Shown here: one piece after another, positions 1-9,191 of the stretch
How positions within the stretch are numbered: position 1 is the stretch's first letter
Layout: each line of letters begins with the position of its first letter
From: Thermoleophilia bacterium
GTDB taxonomy: Bacteria > Actinomycetota > Thermoleophilia > Gaiellales > Gaiellaceae
Direction of reading: 5' to 3'
Length of the DNA stretch: 38,917 nt
Assembly (NCBI GenBank): GCA_014534345.1
Contig: JACVRR010000012.1
Coordinates: forward strand, 1 to 38,917
Notes under the pieces: generated by a model
Database searches by the model: none
What the model saw: only the letters and a program-made list of their open reading frames with translations
What the model was told of the DNA's origin: nothing
Made by a program: the position numbers and the translations under genes

Positions 1-1628
<1,628 letters not shown>

Positions 1629-1738
1629 TCGCCGCTCCTTTGGCCGTCCGGTTCCGTTCCGCGCGGGTCTGGCGAGACCTGCTGATTTCCCGACCGAAAA
1701 GCGTAAGAGCCCGGCCGGAGGGCCCCTCGTCGGGCCGC

Positions 1739-2998
1739 TCAGCCGAGCTCTCGTCGGACGAGAGCGGCGATCGTAACACAGAGCGCGCTCGCATCCTCGT
1801 CGTTCTCGGCCTCGGCCAGGACTCGAACGACCGGCTCCGTTCCTGACACCCGCACGAGCACGCGAGCGCGCTCTAGGGTGGTGTTGAGTCGTCGCACCTC
1901 GTCGACGATCGAGGCGGGGAGCTCGGTCCGGCGGACGGGGATGTTCTCCTTCACCTGCGCGTAGCGCGGCAGCACCGCGGCCGCCTCCGAGAGCGGCCGG
2001 CCGCGGAGCGCGCGGCAGAGCAAGAGCGCCGCGACCAGCCCGTCGCCGGTGACGTGGTCGCGCAGGTAGACGACGTGACCGGACTGCTCGCCGCCGAGGA
2101 GGCCGCCCTCGCGCTCGAGCGCTTCCAGCAAGTAGCGGTCGCCGACGTCGGTCGTGACGACCCGGATCCCGCGCTCCTCCATGAGCCGGTGGAAGCCGAG
2201 GTTCGTCATCGACGTGACCGCGACCAGGTCGACGCCGAGGTCGAGGGCGAGGACGGCCAGGATCTGGTCGCCGTCGACGGACTCCCCCCGCTCGTCGACC
2301 GCAAGCATCCGGTCGCCGTCGCCGTCGAACGCGACGCCGAGGTCGCAGCGCTCGCTCGTCACGACTCGTCGCAGGGCGCGGAGGTCGGTCGCGCCGCAGC
2401 CGACGTTGATGTTGGTTCCGTCCGGCGCGTCGCCGATCGCGGTCACGTCCGCACCGAGCCGCCGGAAGGCCTCGGGCGCCAGGCGCGAGTAGGCGCCGTT
2501 CGCGCAGTCGACGGCGACGTGGACGCCGGCGAGGTCGGCGGCGAAGTGGGCGAGAACGTGCTCGAGGTACCGCTCGCCCGAGTCGCGCACGTGCTCGACG
2601 CCACCGGCGCCGCTCGGCGGCTCGTCGAGAAGCGCCTCGATCGCCTCCTCGTCGCCGTCCGTCAGCTTGCGCCCGTGACGGTCGAAGAACTTGACCCCGT
2701 TGTACTCGGGGGGGTTGTGCGAGGCGGAGACGATGACGCCGAGGTCGAGTGCCTGCAGCGCGACCGCCGGGGTGGGGAGGACGCCGGCGAGCACGGCGGT
2801 CGCTCCCGCCGACGCGATGCCGCGGGCGACCGCCTGCTCGAGCTCCGGGCCGGACGCGCGGGTGTCTCGCCCGACGAGCACGCGCTCCGCTCCGGCCCAG
2901 CGCGTGGCGGCGCGTGCGACCCGCTCCGTCAGCTCGGGCGTCAACGTCTCGCCGACGACGCCGCGCACGCCGTCGGTCCCGAAGTACCGCCTGGCCAC
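1739..2998 (-). CDS. glmM: Phosphoglucosamine mutase
   Basis: GlmM converts glucosamine-6-phosphate to glucosamine-1-phosphate, the step after GlmS. The 419-aa protein starts MARRYFGTDGVRG. It has the phosphoserine loop SASHNP (Ser93), the magnesium loop DGDGDR (residues 225-230), a GGEQSGH sugar-binding loop and a C-terminal RVSGTEP phosphate-binding loop, so every catalytic element of the family is present. It is slightly shorter than the usual 440-450 residues. The start is GTG at 2998 with no Shine-Dalgarno site; TAGGCT lies 8 nt upstream, which suggests a leaderless transcript. It is transcribed toward glmS. Confidence 0.97.
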   Translation of the reverse strand: MARRYFGTDGVRGVVGETLTPELTERVARAATRWAGAERVLVGRDTRASGPELEQAVARGIASAGATAVLAGVLPTPAVALQALDLGVIVSASHNPPEYNGVKFFDRHGRKLTDGDEEAIEALLDEPPSGAGGVEHVRDSGERYLEHVLAHFAADLAGVHVAVDCANGAYSRLAPEAFRRLGADVTAIGDAPDGTNINVGCGATDLRALRRVVTSERCDLGVAFDGDGDRMLAVDERGESVDGDQILAVLALDLGVDLVAVTSMTNLGFHRLMEERGIRVVTTDVGDRYLLEALEREGGLLGGEQSGHVVYLRDHVTGDGLVAALLLCRALRGRPLSEAAAVLPRYAQVKENIPVRRTELPASIVDEVRRLNTTLERARVLVRVSGTEPVVRVLAEAENDEDASALCVTIAALVRRELG

Positions 2999-3006
2999 GG
3001 CGGGCG

Positions 3007-3012
3007 AGCCTA
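3007..3012 (-). promoter_or_regulatory. Candidate leaderless -10 box for glmM
   Basis: TAGGCT fits TANNNT and lies 8 nt before the GTG start, so transcription would begin at or next to the start codon. I see no clear -35 box. Confidence 0.4.
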
Positions 3013-3104
3013 CCGGCCGGCGGCCGGGGAGCCCCCATGAGCGTCCGGCGCGAGGTCGGACACGCTTCGGCGCGCCACGCCTTTGCCGTCTCGGTGGTCG
3101 CGTT

Positions 3105-3128
3105 CTCGGCGGACAGTCTCCCGCCGAG
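3105..3128 (-). terminator. GC-rich hairpin downstream of the DUF2891 gene
   Basis: Perfect 8-bp arms CTCGGCGG and CCGCCGAG enclose an 8-nt loop in the 166-bp spacer between the DUF2891 stop and glmM. There is no T-tract, so a terminator role is inferred from position only. The rest of the spacer holds no gene I can support. Confidence 0.4.
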
Positions 3129-3164
3129 GGCCCGCGCCCGGCAGCTGGGCGCGAACGGGCGCTC

Positions 3165-4178
3165 TCAGCTCAGGAGGAGGACCGCGTAGGCGGCGAGCCA
3201 GTGCTCGACGGCGTAGTCGCCGCCCACCACGAAGGGGAGACCCGCCTCCGCGTGCAGGCCGGCGCCCTCGGTCAGCACGTCAATGCGCGCATCGCCGGCG
3301 GGAAGCGCCTCGGCCAGCCGGCGCATGCACCAAGCGCGACTCAGGTTCAGGCCGTGGAGGTGGGCGATCTGGCCGTCGCTCGGGTCCGAGACGGTCACGG
3401 GCGTGAACAGCGCGGCCGGCTCGCCCGCCGGGAGGCCCGGGAGGAAGCGCTCGAGCCAGCCGGCGAACTCCACGGGCGCGAGCACGCTGCGCATCAGCTC
3501 GGCCTCCGTGAGCGCGGGGGAGAGGAAGTCGGCGCCGGACGGCTCCCAGGCGGCGGGGTAGTCCTCGTCGCTCGCGAACCAGCGCGTCGCGGTGTCGACG
3601 ATCGCGGCCTCGAGCTCGGGCCGCTGCGCGCGCGCGAAGGCGAGCGCGAGCGAAAGCCCGAACGCGCTGTTCGCGTGCGTGCCCGCACGCACCGGGTAGG
3701 TCGCCTTCGGGAGCCACTCGAGGTAGCGGTCGGCGAGCACGCCGGCGAGGGGAGCGAACGCGGCCGTCCATCGCTGTGCGTCGGCGTCGTCCCAGGCGGT
3801 GAGCTCGTGCGCGAGCAGCAGCGCCCAGCCCCACCCGTACGGGCGCTCGACGGCACGGTGGCGCCGCTCGGCGAAGAACGCCGCCTCGGCGGCGAGCTTC
3901 TCGGCGGTCAGGTGGTCGTCGAGCACGCGACGCGCGTCGCGCTCGGCCGCAAGGCCGGGGAACGTGCGCAGGAGGCATACGAGCGCCCAGTGCATCTCGA
4001 CGCACGAGTGCCAGTCGAAGCTGCCGTAGAAGGCGGGGTGGAGGTCGCGCGGCAGCCGGAGCTCGGCCGGCCCGTCGAACACGAAGGCGACGACGGCCGG
4101 GAACTCGCGCCTGACGTTCGCCAGCGCGACGGCGGCGTAGTCGTCGGCGCGCGCCTCCAGCAGGGCGCGGCGGTTCAC
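3165..4178 (-). CDS. DUF2891 family protein
   Basis: This is a 337-aa soluble protein that I assign to the DUF2891 family from its Trp- and His-rich helical pattern, for example YGSFDWHSCVEMHWA near the N-terminus and PYGWGWALLLAHEL in the middle. Helical-bundle folds of this kind resemble six-hairpin glycosidases, but no reaction is established. The start is GTG at 4178, which overlaps the stop of the upstream nucleotidyltransferase gene as GTGA. The open frame continues 61 codons further upstream only as the shadow of that gene. The overlap implies translational coupling, so this is the third gene of a cassette (63-aa protein, nucleotidyltransferase, this protein). I see no signal peptide or membrane segment. 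The family call is fairly firm; the role is unknown. Confidence 0.8.
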   Translation of the reverse strand: MNRRALLEARADDYAAVALANVRREFPAVVAFVFDGPAELRLPRDLHPAFYGSFDWHSCVEMHWALVCLLRTFPGLAAERDARRVLDDHLTAEKLAAEAAFFAERRHRAVERPYGWGWALLLAHELTAWDDADAQRWTAAFAPLAGVLADRYLEWLPKATYPVRAGTHANSAFGLSLALAFARAQRPELEAAIVDTATRWFASDEDYPAAWEPSGADFLSPALTEAELMRSVLAPVEFAGWLERFLPGLPAGEPAALFTPVTVSDPSDGQIAHLHGLNLSRAWCMRRLAEALPAGDARIDVLTEGAGLHAEAGLPFVVGGDYAVEHWLAAYAVLLLS

Positions 4179-4711
4179 TCGCGGCCGGCTCGGAGACGCT
4201 CGAGGACCCGGAGGTCGACCTCGTCGGCAGCCCGGCCCGCGGCGCGCTTCATCGCGACGAGATCGTCGTAGCCCGCGAACGAGACCTGGCCGATCCCCGG
4301 CAAATTCGCCTCCACCGCGTGCTCGCGCAGCTGCCGGTAGCCGTCGACGCCCGCTATCCACTGCAGTACGTCGACGCGGCCGGCGTCGGTCCCAAGAGCC
4401 CAGTTGCCGCCTTCGCCGAGCCCTTCTGGAGAGAAGGGGACGGGCGGCTCGTCCGGACGGAAGTCGCCCACCTCGATCGGCCGCGCGGCCAGCCGCTCGA
4501 GCGCGGTGAACAGCAGCCGGTAGTTGTCCCGATCGGGCCGCGGGACGATGTCGACGTCCTTCGTCGCCCTGACGTGCCCGTGGAACATCACCGCGAAGCC
4601 GCCGACGACGACGAAGTCCACCCCGCGCTCGACCAGCGTCCGAAGCACGGTGGCGGCGTCGAGTTCCGAGGTCGGCCGCCAGGCGGCCGGCTCCCGCCAG
4701 ACGTCGGTCAC
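4175..4711 (-). CDS. MNT/AbiEii-like nucleotidyltransferase
   Basis: A 178-aa protein with the pol-beta-type nucleotidyltransferase signature: VVGGFAVMFHG (Gly37-Gly38) followed by RATKDVDIV, where Asp52 and Asp54 form the metal-binding DxD pair. This family includes the toxins or modifying enzymes of MNT-HEPN and AbiEii systems as well as uncharacterised housekeeping members. The start is GTG at 4711, overlapping the stop of the 63-aa ORF as GTGA, and its own stop overlaps the DUF2891 start in the same way. The first gene is not obviously a HEPN protein or an AbiEi protein, so a toxin-antitoxin role is only a guess. Catalytic residues appear intact. Confidence 0.85.
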   Translation of the reverse strand: MTDVWREPAAWRPTSELDAATVLRTLVERGVDFVVVGGFAVMFHGHVRATKDVDIVPRPDRDNYRLLFTALERLAARPIEVGDFRPDEPPVPFSPEGLGEGGNWALGTDAGRVDVLQWIAGVDGYRQLREHAVEANLPGIGQVSFAGYDDLVAMKRAAGRAADEVDLRVLERLRAGRE

Positions 4712-4899
4712 GCCTCGCGGCCGGCGAGCGCGACGCGTGTGCCGAGGCGACTCAGCGCGATCCCTTCCATCACGCGTTCGACCGGGGTCGTCGCCGTGAA
4801 CTCGGCGCGCCGGATTGCGTCCTCGTCGGGGAAGTAGCCCGGCTCGCCCATCCGCGGCTCGGCGGCGGCACGCGCCTCGTCGGGACGCTCGTCGCGCAT
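4708..4899 (-). CDS. 63-aa protein, first gene of the nucleotidyltransferase cassette
   Basis: A small charged protein that I do not recognise. It is predicted to be soluble, with an Arg/Glu-rich N-terminus and a helical C-terminal half containing TPVERVMEGIALSRLG. It ends in a GTGA overlap with the nucleotidyltransferase gene, the tight coupling expected of an antitoxin or obligate partner. The ATG at 4899 has no Shine-Dalgarno site but TACGCT lies 8 nt upstream, so a leaderless start is likely. An internal Met at residue 17 is the alternative start. Codon usage looks like its neighbours. Confidence 0.65.
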   Translation of the reverse strand: MRDERPDEARAAAEPRMGEPGYFPDEDAIRRAEFTATTPVERVMEGIALSRLGTRVALAGREA

Positions 4900-4907
4900 C
4901 GCGTTCG

Positions 4908-4913
4908 AGCGTA
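4908..4913 (-). promoter_or_regulatory. Candidate leaderless -10 box for the 63-aa/NTase/DUF2891 cassette
   Basis: TACGCT (TANNNT) is 8 nt before the ATG at 4899. It would drive all three overlapping genes. Confidence 0.4.
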
Positions 4914-4940
4914 ACCGACGAGCGCGAATCCTCGCCTGCC

Positions 4941-4958
4941 CGGGCCGCGTGAGGCCCG
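4941..4958 (-). terminator. Hairpin immediately after rpsI
   Basis: Arms CGGGCC and GGCCCG (6 bp, 6-nt loop) begin at the base next to the rpsI stop codon. There is no T-run. This is a plausible end point for the rplM-rpsI transcript. Confidence 0.4.
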
Positions 4959-5354
4959 CTACCGCTTGCTGAACTGCGGCGCCTTGCGGGCCTTGTGCAG
5001 GCCGGCCTTCTTGCGCTCGACGATGCGGGCGTCGCGGGTGAGGAAGCCGGCGCGCTTGAGCGGGACCCGCAGGTCGGGATGGCCCTCGGCGAGCGCGCGC
5101 GCGATCCCGTGCCGGATGGCGCCCGCCTGGCCGGTCGGCCCGCCGCCGTGCACGCGCACCCGCAGGTCGTACGTGCCGTCGACCCCGGCGACCTTGAGCG
5201 GTGCCAGCGCGGTCGTACGGTGGGTCGCGCGGGGGAAGTACTCCTCGATCGTCCGCCCGTTGACCCAGGTCTTCCCGTCGCCGGGGCGCAAAATCACGCG
5301 CGCGACCGACGTCTTCCGCTTGCCCGTGCCGATGTACTGGGCGACCTCGGCCAC
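4959..5354 (-). CDS. rpsI: 30S ribosomal protein S9
   Basis: A 131-aa protein with the S9 hallmarks: N-terminal [12 protein letters not shown], central [12 protein letters not shown], and the invariant basic C-terminus KAPQFSKR, whose tail reaches the P-site tRNA in the ribosome. The start is GTG at 5354, one base after the rplM TAA stop, with GGAGG overlapping the end of rplM. The rplM-rpsI order is the near-universal bacterial L13-S9 operon. Length and ending are normal. Confidence 0.98.
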   Translation of the reverse strand: MAEVAQYIGTGKRKTSVARVILRPGDGKTWVNGRTIEEYFPRATHRTTALAPLKVAGVDGTYDLRVRVHGGGPTGQAGAIRHGIARALAEGHPDLRVPLKRAGFLTRDARIVERKKAGLHKARKAPQFSKR

Positions 5355-5355
5355 G

Positions 5356-5790
5356 TTAGTCCTCCAGCGGCAGCGGCTCCGGCCGCTGCGCCTCGTGCGG
5401 GTGCTCTGGCCCCGCGTAGATCTTCAGCTTGCCCAGCTGCGCGCGTCCGAGCCGGTTCCGCGGGATCATTCCCTTGACCGCGGCGCGCAGGACCTCGGTC
5501 GGGCGCCGCTCGAGCTGCTCGCGCAGCGTCCGCTTGCGCAGCCCGCCCGGGTAGCCGGAGTGCCGGTAGTAGACCTTGTCGTCGAGCTTCTTCCCGGTCA
5601 CCGCGATCTTGTCGGCGTTGACGACGACGACGAAGTCGCCGGTGTCGACGTGCGGCGTGTACTCCGGCTTGCGCTTGCCGCGCAGCGTGTCGGCGATCTG
5701 GGTCGCGAGGCGCCCGAGGGTCTTCCCCTCGGCGTCGACGAGGTACCAGCGCTGCTGGACGTCGGCGGCTTTCGCGTTCCAGGTCTTCAT
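5356..5790 (-). CDS. rplM: 50S ribosomal protein L13
   Basis: A 144-aa L13 starting [20 protein letters not shown], with the conserved [14 protein letters not shown] and the [15 protein letters not shown] segments. It is an early-assembly protein of the large subunit. The ATG at 5790 gives the family length; the open frame continues upstream only as a shadow over the transporter gene. No Shine-Dalgarno site is evident. A hairpin with a T-tract lies in the 56-bp leader (5800-5826), with a possible -10 box TACAAT just upstream at 5834-5839. Confidence 0.98.
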   Translation of the reverse strand: MKTWNAKAADVQQRWYLVDAEGKTLGRLATQIADTLRGKRKPEYTPHVDTGDFVVVVNADKIAVTGKKLDDKVYYRHSGYPGGLRKRTLREQLERRPTEVLRAAVKGMIPRNRLGRAQLGKLKIYAGPEHPHEAQRPEPLPLED

Positions 5791-5799
5791 GGTGGCAAC

Positions 5800-5826
5800 A
5801 GAAAAGCGGCGGACAGGCGTCCGCCG
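5800..5826 (-). terminator. Hairpin plus CTTTTCT between the MFS gene and rplM
   Basis: On the minus strand the arms CGGCGGA and TCCGCCG (7 bp, 6-nt loop) are followed directly by CTTTTCT, the best Rho-independent terminator shape in the window. It lies between the transporter stop (5847) and the rplM ATG (5790), so it may end the transporter transcript. If the rplM promoter is at 5834-5839, the hairpin is instead the first structure in the rplM leader. Confidence 0.55.
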
Positions 5827-5833
5827 GCGGCGG

Positions 5834-5839
5834 ATTGTA
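5834..5839 (-). promoter_or_regulatory. Possible -10 box for rplM-rpsI
   Basis: TACAAT matches TATAAT at 5 of 6 positions on the minus strand, 44 nt before the rplM ATG. I see no convincing -35 box at the right spacing. Confidence 0.3.
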
Positions 5840-5846
5840 CCAGCGA

Positions 5847-7073
5847 TCAGGGCGACGGCTCGACGGCGGGTCGCCGGCCGTTGCGGGCACGGGCGAGCAT
5901 CCACGCCGGCGCCACGAGCGCGACGGCCGCCGAGCCGAGCGCGAGCGCGGTCACCCCGAGCGTGCCGAGCGCGAAGCCGCCGATCAGCACGAACGACGCC
6001 CCCGTGAGCCCGGCGAGCAGGTCGTTGAAGCCGAGCAGCTTGCCCCGCTCGCCGGGCGCGGCGCAGTCGGCGAGCTGCGCCGTGGCGGCGACGAAGGAGA
6101 CGTTCCAGCCGAGCCCGAGCCCGAACAGCAGCACCGCCGTGCCGGCCACGCCCTCGGTCCAGTGCAGCCCGGCGTTCGAGACGGCCATCAGCGCGAGCCC
6201 GCCGACGAGCGCGGGCGGCCGGCCGATCCGGTCGACGAGCGTGCCGACGACCGGCATCAGCGCGTACATGCCCAGGACGTGCGCGCCGATGATGGGGAAG
6301 ATCAGGTGCTGCGGGTGGTGGCGGTGCTCGACCACGACGTAGCCGGCCAGGTTCATCACGGCGACCATGACGGCGAAGCTGGCGACGCCCGCGACGAGCG
6401 CGGGGAGCACGTTCGTGCGGCGCAGGATCACCCCGAGCGGCGCGGCGGGCTCGGGAGGCGCTTCGCGACCGCGGTCGGGGGCGAGCAGCTCCGCGATGCG
6501 CTTCGGGTCGGGCCGGACGAACAGGACGATGACGAGGCCGATCGCCATGATCCCCGCCGCGGCGAGCCAGGGGACGGTGAGCGCGCCGGCCGAGAGCTCT
6601 CGTCCGCGGAAGAGCGGGCTGAAGAAGGCCGGGCCGAGGATCGCCCCGAACACGGCGCCGAAGAGCACGTAGGAGATCCCGCGGGCGCGGCGTGCGGGCG
6701 GGTACATGTCGCCGGCGGCCGCGCGCGCGAGCTGAGCCGTTCCGCCCGCCACGCCGATCAGCGCGAAGCCGCCGACGACCGCGAGCGCGGAGTCGACGTG
6801 CGTCCCGAGCGCGGTCACGAGCGCGCCGACGCTGCCGACGCCGAACCCCGTCGCGAGCACGGGGACGCGCCCGATGCGATCCATGGCGCGGCCGGCGACG
6901 AGCGCGCCGAGCGCCGCCGCGCAGAGGAAGATCGCCGGCCCGAGTCCGAGCAGCCCCTCGATCCCGGCCACGAGGACGAACGTGAGCGACGAGATCGCCG
7001 CGACGAGCTGCAGCGTCGCCGAGTTGACGCTCATGCAAGCCGCGAGGAGCAGTGTGTTGCGGCGGACGTTCAC
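5847..7073 (-). CDS. Major facilitator superfamily transporter
   Basis: A 408-aa integral membrane protein with about 12 hydrophobic segments in two halves. The loop [12 protein letters not shown] between helices 2 and 3, and its counterpart [12 protein letters not shown] in the second half, are the MFS motif-A loops. A linker rich in Arg, Glu and Pro joins the halves. The substrate is unknown; the plan resembles drug or metabolite exporters. The GTG at 7073 is chosen because the first helix follows within a few residues; upstream sequence in the frame is glycosylase shadow. That GTG overlaps the stop of a possible 19-codon ORF (ATG 7129) as GTGA, which could be a leader peptide. Confidence 0.9.
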   Translation of the reverse strand: MNVRRNTLLLAACMSVNSATLQLVAAISSLTFVLVAGIEGLLGLGPAIFLCAAALGALVAGRAMDRIGRVPVLATGFGVGSVGALVTALGTHVDSALAVVGGFALIGVAGGTAQLARAAAGDMYPPARRARGISYVLFGAVFGAILGPAFFSPLFRGRELSAGALTVPWLAAAGIMAIGLVIVLFVRPDPKRIAELLAPDRGREAPPEPAAPLGVILRRTNVLPALVAGVASFAVMVAVMNLAGYVVVEHRHHPQHLIFPIIGAHVLGMYALMPVVGTLVDRIGRPPALVGGLALMAVSNAGLHWTEGVAGTAVLLFGLGLGWNVSFVAATAQLADCAAPGERGKLLGFNDLLAGLTGASFVLIGGFALGTLGVTALALGSAAVALVAPAWMLARARNGRRPAVEPSP

Positions 7074-7155
7074 GGGGCACCCCCGGCGTGGGTGCCGCGG
7101 GTGCGGCCGAGGAGGGAGCAGGCGTTCATCCGGCCAAACCGGACGCGTCGCGTGT

Positions 7156-7674
7156 TCACCGGGCAAGGACCTCGGCGAGGCCGGCGCGGAAGGCCGCGGC
7201 GCCGCCGTGCGAGGGGTGGCGGACGGCGAGGTCGCCGAGCCGCTCGGCCGCGAGGCGCCCGATCGCGACAACCCGGCGGCCGGCCGCGAGCTCGTCGAGG
7301 AACGGCCGCGCCGCGTCGATCTCCGCCCGGGTCGGCGCCCGGTTCGAGTTCGCGACGCCCGGCCGGTGCGGGTGGGTGGGGACGAGGTTCCAGAGGACGA
7401 CGTCGTCGGCGACGCCCAGCTCGGCCAGCGCCCGCTGGACGACGGTCGCCGTCGCCTCGGCCGGGCCAGTCCCGCTCAGCTGCCGCTCCGACGTGAAGGG
7501 AAGACCGCTGATCCGGGCACCGCGGTAGCCGGCCGCCTCGCCGACCAGCAGGAACGAAGCCGACGCGCGCCCGTGCACGTACGCGGTGAGGCGGCGGCGG
7601 AGCAGCGGTGCGCGGCGCCCGTCGCGGTAGAAGTTGAAGGTCGCTCCGATGCTCGCCGCGGCGAGCCGTTCCAC
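7156..7674 (-). CDS. Uracil-DNA glycosylase superfamily protein
   Basis: A 172-aa protein with the UDG fold signature: motif A is VGEAAGYRGARISGLPF, followed by SERQL, a central NLVPTHPHRPG, and a C-terminal VRHPSHGG that supplies the second catalytic loop. This resembles the family-4/5-like, MUG-like glycosylases that excise uracil. It is probably cytoplasmic and acts in base excision repair. The GTG at 7674 gives the family-like N-terminus (VERLAAASIG). A TTG at 7704 is the alternative, since TAGCCT lies 8 nt before it. I saw no cluster cysteines of the classical family-4 type. Confidence 0.85.
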   Translation of the reverse strand: MERLAAASIGATFNFYRDGRRAPLLRRRLTAYVHGRASASFLLVGEAAGYRGARISGLPFTSERQLSGTGPAEATATVVQRALAELGVADDVVLWNLVPTHPHRPGVANSNRAPTRAEIDAARPFLDELAAGRRVVAIGRLAAERLGDLAVRHPSHGGAAAFRAGLAEVLAR

Positions 7675-7704
7675 GAGTCCGCTGGGGCGCTGGCGGTCGG
7701 CCAA

Positions 7705-7915
7705 ACCGGCTAAGGCTATTGGAAGAAGCGCGAGCGGAGCAGGAATTCCTTCTCGTCGTCCCGGAGGTACGTCTCGCGGTAGGGAGACGTAGCCCGCCCA
7801 CATCAGCGCGTCCGAATCGCAATCGGGCGACCGTCGTCGCACCCCGGCGGGTGGTCGAGCCCGGCGGAGCGCGTGGCGGAGCACGCTCGCGACGCTACAA
7901 GGGAGCCCCCTCGCG
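7705..7915. other. Spacer with a coding-like remnant and a hairpin
   Basis: No intact gene is visible in this 211-bp stretch. On the minus strand a frame from about 7780 to the TAG at 7716-7718 reads YRETYLRDDEKEFLLRSRFF with strong G/C third positions, but an in-frame TGA lies just upstream. Dropping one C in the CCC near 7781 would join it to an ATG at 7803. Within it, TACGTCTC (7768-7775) and GAGACGTA (7784-7791) form a perfect 8-bp hairpin. It could be a frameshifted small gene or a remnant. Confidence 0.35.
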
Positions 7916-8542
7916 TCAGCGCTCGCGCCGCCCGCCCCAGCGTTCCCAGTGGACGAGCTGCGTCAGGGGCCGGCGCGGCCGGGTGGCTCGGCTGGTGACC
8001 GCGCTCCAGCGCGGGTCGGCCGCGGGCCGACCGAGCGTCACGACGGCGACGGGCGTGACGTCGTCCGGGATCGCCAGGTGCTCGCGCAGGACGGGCTCGA
8101 GCTCCGCGAACACGCCGAACAGGCCGGCGGCGAGTCCCTCGTCCACGGCCGTGAGGAGGACCAGCATGGCCGCCGCACCGGCGTCGAAGTGCCAGTACGG
8201 GACGGGCCAGTCGATCTCGCGCCCCTGCTCGTCGAGCTTGTCCGCCTGCCGGTAGCGGTCGTGGTAGTCGTCCTCGCGGGTGCAGACGACGACGAGCGCG
8301 GGCGCGCTCTGCACCCACGGCTCGAAGCCGTCCGCGACGCGGTCGGGCTCGTGGATCGCCTCGGCGATCGCGAGCCGGACGGCGTCGTCGGTGACGACCA
8401 CCAGCCGCTGGCCCTGGCTGTAGCCGGCGCTCGGCGCGCGGCGGACGGTCTCGACGATGCGCTCGAGCACTTCGCGCGGCAGGGGTTCCGGGAGGTAGTT
8501 CCGCACCATCCGGCGGCGCGGCAGGAGGTCGCGGAACTCCAC
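7916..8542 (-). CDS. Nitroreductase family protein
   Basis: A 208-aa flavoprotein of the nitroreductase fold. The N-terminus RRRMVRNYLPEPL carries the basic FMN-phosphate loop, followed by RRAPSAGYSQGQR and, in the C-terminal half, VDEGLAAGLFG and the family's PVAVVTLGRP strand. Members use NAD(P)H to reduce nitro groups, quinones or enones; the physiological substrate here is unknown. The GTG at 8542 is preceded by TATTCT at 6 nt and no Shine-Dalgarno site, which suggests a leaderless transcript. It diverges from the acylphosphatase gene with only 19 bp between starts. Confidence 0.88.
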   Translation of the reverse strand: MEFRDLLPRRRMVRNYLPEPLPREVLERIVETVRRAPSAGYSQGQRLVVVTDDAVRLAIAEAIHEPDRVADGFEPWVQSAPALVVVCTREDDYHDRYRQADKLDEQGREIDWPVPYWHFDAGAAAMLVLLTAVDEGLAAGLFGVFAELEPVLREHLAIPDDVTPVAVVTLGRPAADPRWSAVTSRATRPRRPLTQLVHWERWGGRRER

Positions 8543-8548
8543 CAGGCG

Positions 8549-8554
8549 AGAATA
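8549..8554 (-). promoter_or_regulatory. Candidate leaderless -10 box for the nitroreductase gene
   Basis: TATTCT fits TANNNT, 6 nt before the GTG. It sits inside the 19-bp divergent spacer shared with the acylphosphatase gene. Confidence 0.4.
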
Positions 8555-8561
8555 GAGCAGG

Positions 8562-8828
8562 GTGATCCGGCGGCGAGTCGTCGTCCACGGGCGCGTCCAG
8601 GGCGTCTTCTTCCGCGACACGACGCGGCGGCGGGCGCTCGCGCGCGGCGCGGCCGGCTGGGTGCGGAACAACCGGGACGGCACGGTCGAGGCGGTGTTCG
8701 AGGCCGACGCCGAGGCGGTCGAGGCGCTCGTCGCCTTCTGCATGGAGGGGCCGCGCGGGGCGGGGGTCGAGCGCGTGGACGTCCTCGAGGAGGAGCCTGA
8801 GGGGCTGAGCGGCTTCGACGTCCGCTAG
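8562..8828 (+). CDS. acyP: Acylphosphatase
   Basis: An 88-aa protein with both active-site elements of acylphosphatase: VHGRVQGVFFR, with the phosphate-binding Arg18, and GWVRNNRDGTVE, with the water-orienting Asn36. It hydrolyses carboxyl-phosphate bonds of acyl phosphates in the cytoplasm. The start is GTG at 8562. Its TAG stop shares the palindrome CTAG (8825-8828) with the TAG of the convergent membrane-protein gene. Length is normal for the family. Confidence 0.95.
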   Translation: MIRRRVVVHGRVQGVFFRDTTRRRALARGAAGWVRNNRDGTVEAVFEADAEAVEALVAFCMEGPRGAGVERVDVLEEEPEGLSGFDVR

Positions 8829-9166
8829 ACCGGCGCGGGCCCGCGGCGCAGGTGGCCGCGCGTGCCCGGCGCCACGAGCGCGGCGAGCTGGGCGACCAGG
8901 AGGACGAACGCGGCGCCCCAGGTGAGGTCCGGCTCGAGCAGGCCGGCCGCGAGAAGCAGCGCGCCGAGCACGGTGAACACGAGCAACACCGCCCAGGCCG
9001 CGGTCGATCCGCGCAGGACGAGCAGGAGCACGAGCGCCGCCTGGACGACGACCCAGAAGACCGCCTGCAAGACGCTGCTCGCGCCCGGGTCGCCGGGCAG
9101 CGCGAAGAAGACCCACTGCGCGACGACGAGGACGGCGTAGAGCCGCAGCGACCACGGGAGCGCCAC
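8825..9166 (-). CDS. Small four-helix membrane protein
   Basis: A 113-aa hydrophobic protein with four predicted transmembrane segments, a short loop between each, and an Arg-rich C-terminal tail (TRGHLRRGPAPV). I do not recognise a family. The GTG at 9166 is preceded by TAGCGT at 7 nt, so it is probably leaderless. The frame runs on upstream only over the lipoprotein gene. Its stop overlaps the acylphosphatase stop in CTAG. Confidence 0.7.
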   Translation of the reverse strand: MALPWSLRLYAVLVVAQWVFFALPGDPGASSVLQAVFWVVVQAALVLLLVLRGSTAAWAVLLVFTVLGALLLAAGLLEPDLTWGAAFVLLVAQLAALVAPGTRGHLRRGPAPV

Positions 9167-9173
9167 GGAGGGG

Positions 9174-9179
9174 ACGCTA
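9174..9179 (-). promoter_or_regulatory. Candidate leaderless -10 box for the four-helix protein
   Basis: TAGCGT, 7 nt before the GTG at 9166, in the 25-bp gap after the lipoprotein stop. Confidence 0.4.
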
Positions 9180-9191
9180 CGGACGGCCGGC

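Noticed and set aside
1629-1738. Possible glmS riboswitch/ribozyme in the glmM-glmS spacer
   Set aside because: At 110 bp it is short, and no recognisable ribozyme core is visible. Only weak GC-rich pairings are seen.
3165-4361. Longer DUF2891 protein (398 aa)
   Set aside because: The first 61 codons overlap the nucleotidyltransferase gene in another frame. The GTGA junction at 4178 fits better.
5356-7080. 574-aa fusion ending in ribosomal protein L13
   Set aside because: The upstream part is a shadow over the MFS gene; L13 starts at MKTW (5790).
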